A DNA stretch of 11,916 bases. It comes from Fimbriimonadaceae bacterium (GTDB lineage: Bacteria; Armatimonadota; Fimbriimonadia; Fimbriimonadales; Fimbriimonadaceae). How positions within the stretch are numbered: the stretch's first letter is position 1; every line of letters begins with the position of its first letter. The position numbers were made by a program, and so were the translations under genes. The stretch spans positions 1 to 11,916 of the forward strand of contig JANWJY010000150.1 in NCBI GenBank assembly GCA_025451715.1, in the 5' to 3' direction. The notes below the pieces were generated by a model. The model was given only the letters and a program-made list of their open reading frames with translations. It was not told where the DNA came from and made no database searches. This document shows, piece after piece, positions 11,295 through 11,916 of the stretch.

Positions 11295-11916
11295 CTACGC
11301 CACCTTCCGCTTGAACACCAGCTCGTCGCTGCCCGAGACGTCCTTCGGGTTGATCGCAGTCAGCGTCTGGCCGTCGGTCGAGATCTTCAAGATCAGAGGC
11401 TCCTCGTCCTTCATCGTGACCTTGCCGTTCTCGCCGCCCATCTTAGCCATCTCTTCCTGGCTCATGCCCATCACCGTCTCCGGCTTGAGGAAGAGCTGGT
11501 CGCCCTTCTGCGTCCATTTGCCCTCGACCGGGAAGAACATCACCGTCATCGTGAAGGTCTTGTCCTTCTTGATGCTCAGCGAGAAGCTCATCATCTCGGC
11601 CATGCCTTCGGCGAACGCCTCGCCGAACTTCTCGGCCGTCGGGTCGTAGTTAGGGTCGTTCTTGCGCTTCTCGCGCTCCTTCTCCAACTCCGCCTTCATG
11701 TCGATCTTGGCTTCCCACTCGCCATAGAAGTTCTCGTAAGAGCCAGTGTTGGAGACTGACACGTCCACCATCGGGTGGTCCACGTCGGTCAAGTACATGT
11801 CGAGCGCCGACCTGTCGTACCTGCCCTCGTCGCCGTGGGCCGTCAAGTCTTCGTTTGTGCAGCCCGTGGCGGCAATGAGGAGAACCCCAAGCCCTAGGCC
11901 AATAAAAATCCGTGTG
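11295..11916 (-). CDS. lipoprotein of unknown function, 5' end outside the window
   Basis: The reading frame runs from the right edge to the stop at 11295 and shows 206 residues. The first visible ones (TRIFIGLGLGVLLIAATGC) form a hydrophobic lipoprotein signal with a lipobox-like AATGC, so the true start lies just beyond 11916. A TTG at 11844-11846 lies after the lipobox and is not the start. The mature part has a short charged helix rich in Glu and Lys (ELEKEREKRKNDPN), then beta-strands: SLSIKKDKTFTMTVMFF, VEGKWTQKGDQLFLKPE and LILKISTDGQTLTAI. This pattern resembles lipocalin-like or META-type small beta-barrels in bacterial lipoproteins, but I do not recognise a family. A surface or periplasmic location is likely. 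Confidence 0.8.
   Translation of the reverse strand, partial: TRIFIGLGLGVLLIAATGCTNEDLTAHGDEGRYDRSALDMYLTDVDHPMVDVSVSNTGSYENFYGEWEAKIDMKAELEKEREKRKNDPNYDPTAEKFGEAFAEGMAEMMSFSLSIKKDKTFTMTVMFFPVEGKWTQKGDQLFLKPETVMGMSQEEMAKMGGENGKVTMKDEEPLILKISTDGQTLTAINPKDVSGSDELVFKRKVA

Noticed and set aside
9554..11314. Plus-strand open frame of 586 codons spanning the PhzF-family and M48 genes
   Set aside because: Its product is low-complexity, rich in Arg, Pro and His, with no family motif. It is out of frame with M48 and antisense to the PhzF-family gene, both of which have strong motifs.
11295..11846. Lipoprotein gene starting at the TTG 11844-11846
   Set aside because: The frame continues upstream to the edge through a signal sequence and lipobox, so that TTG is internal.

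Overview
This G+C-rich bacterial window carries fifteen supported protein genes, one cut by the right edge. It has no transposase, integrase, phage gene or CRISPR array, so it reads as chromosome. The lineage is uncertain. My best guess is an Armatimonadota (Fimbriimonadia-like) or similar deep-branching lineage. The clues are the accB-accC-nusB order, a pilin with a Cys-Pro-rich C-terminus, small palindromic repeats, and leaderless-type promoters (TANNNT 6-7 nt before the start codon).

Layout. 1-829: an HxlR-type regulator (minus) diverges from an exported cupin protein (plus), with overlapping inverted repeats between them. 899-2401: a secreted protein of unknown function (minus) diverges from a CBS-CBS-ChaB fusion protein (plus), around a perfect 14-bp palindrome. 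2460-3200: a membrane-anchored SPFH/band-7 protein (minus). 3201-3511: no gene, but a tRNA-like T-arm. 3512-7506: a compact minus-strand cluster, in transcription order an AccB-like protein, a prepilin-like protein, AccC, NusB and RarA. The first four are overlapping or 1 nt apart; RarA follows after 25 nt and may have its own promoter. 7507-7863: a spacer with a structured leader. 7864-9300: cheD and an HDOD gene (plus). 9301-9407: repeats. 9392-10225: a PhzF-family gene (minus) holding an in-frame repeat. 10335-11195: an M48-type metallopeptidase (plus). 11295 to the right edge: a lipoprotein (minus, 5' end outside).

The most interesting point is the acc cluster. The protein in the accB position aligns with biotin carboxyl carrier protein (BCCP), but glycine replaces the biotin-accepting lysine and the AMKM motif is gone. 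It resembles plant BADC proteins, lysine-less BCCP paralogues that regulate acetyl-CoA carboxylase. A prepilin-like membrane protein lacking the usual Glu+5 is wedged between it and accC. Other points are five start codons preceded by TANNNT at nearly constant spacing, the CBS-CBS-ChaB fusion, a G-quadruplex-forming repeat inside the PhzF-family gene, and a CheD whose usual catalytic-triad threonine position is phenylalanine.
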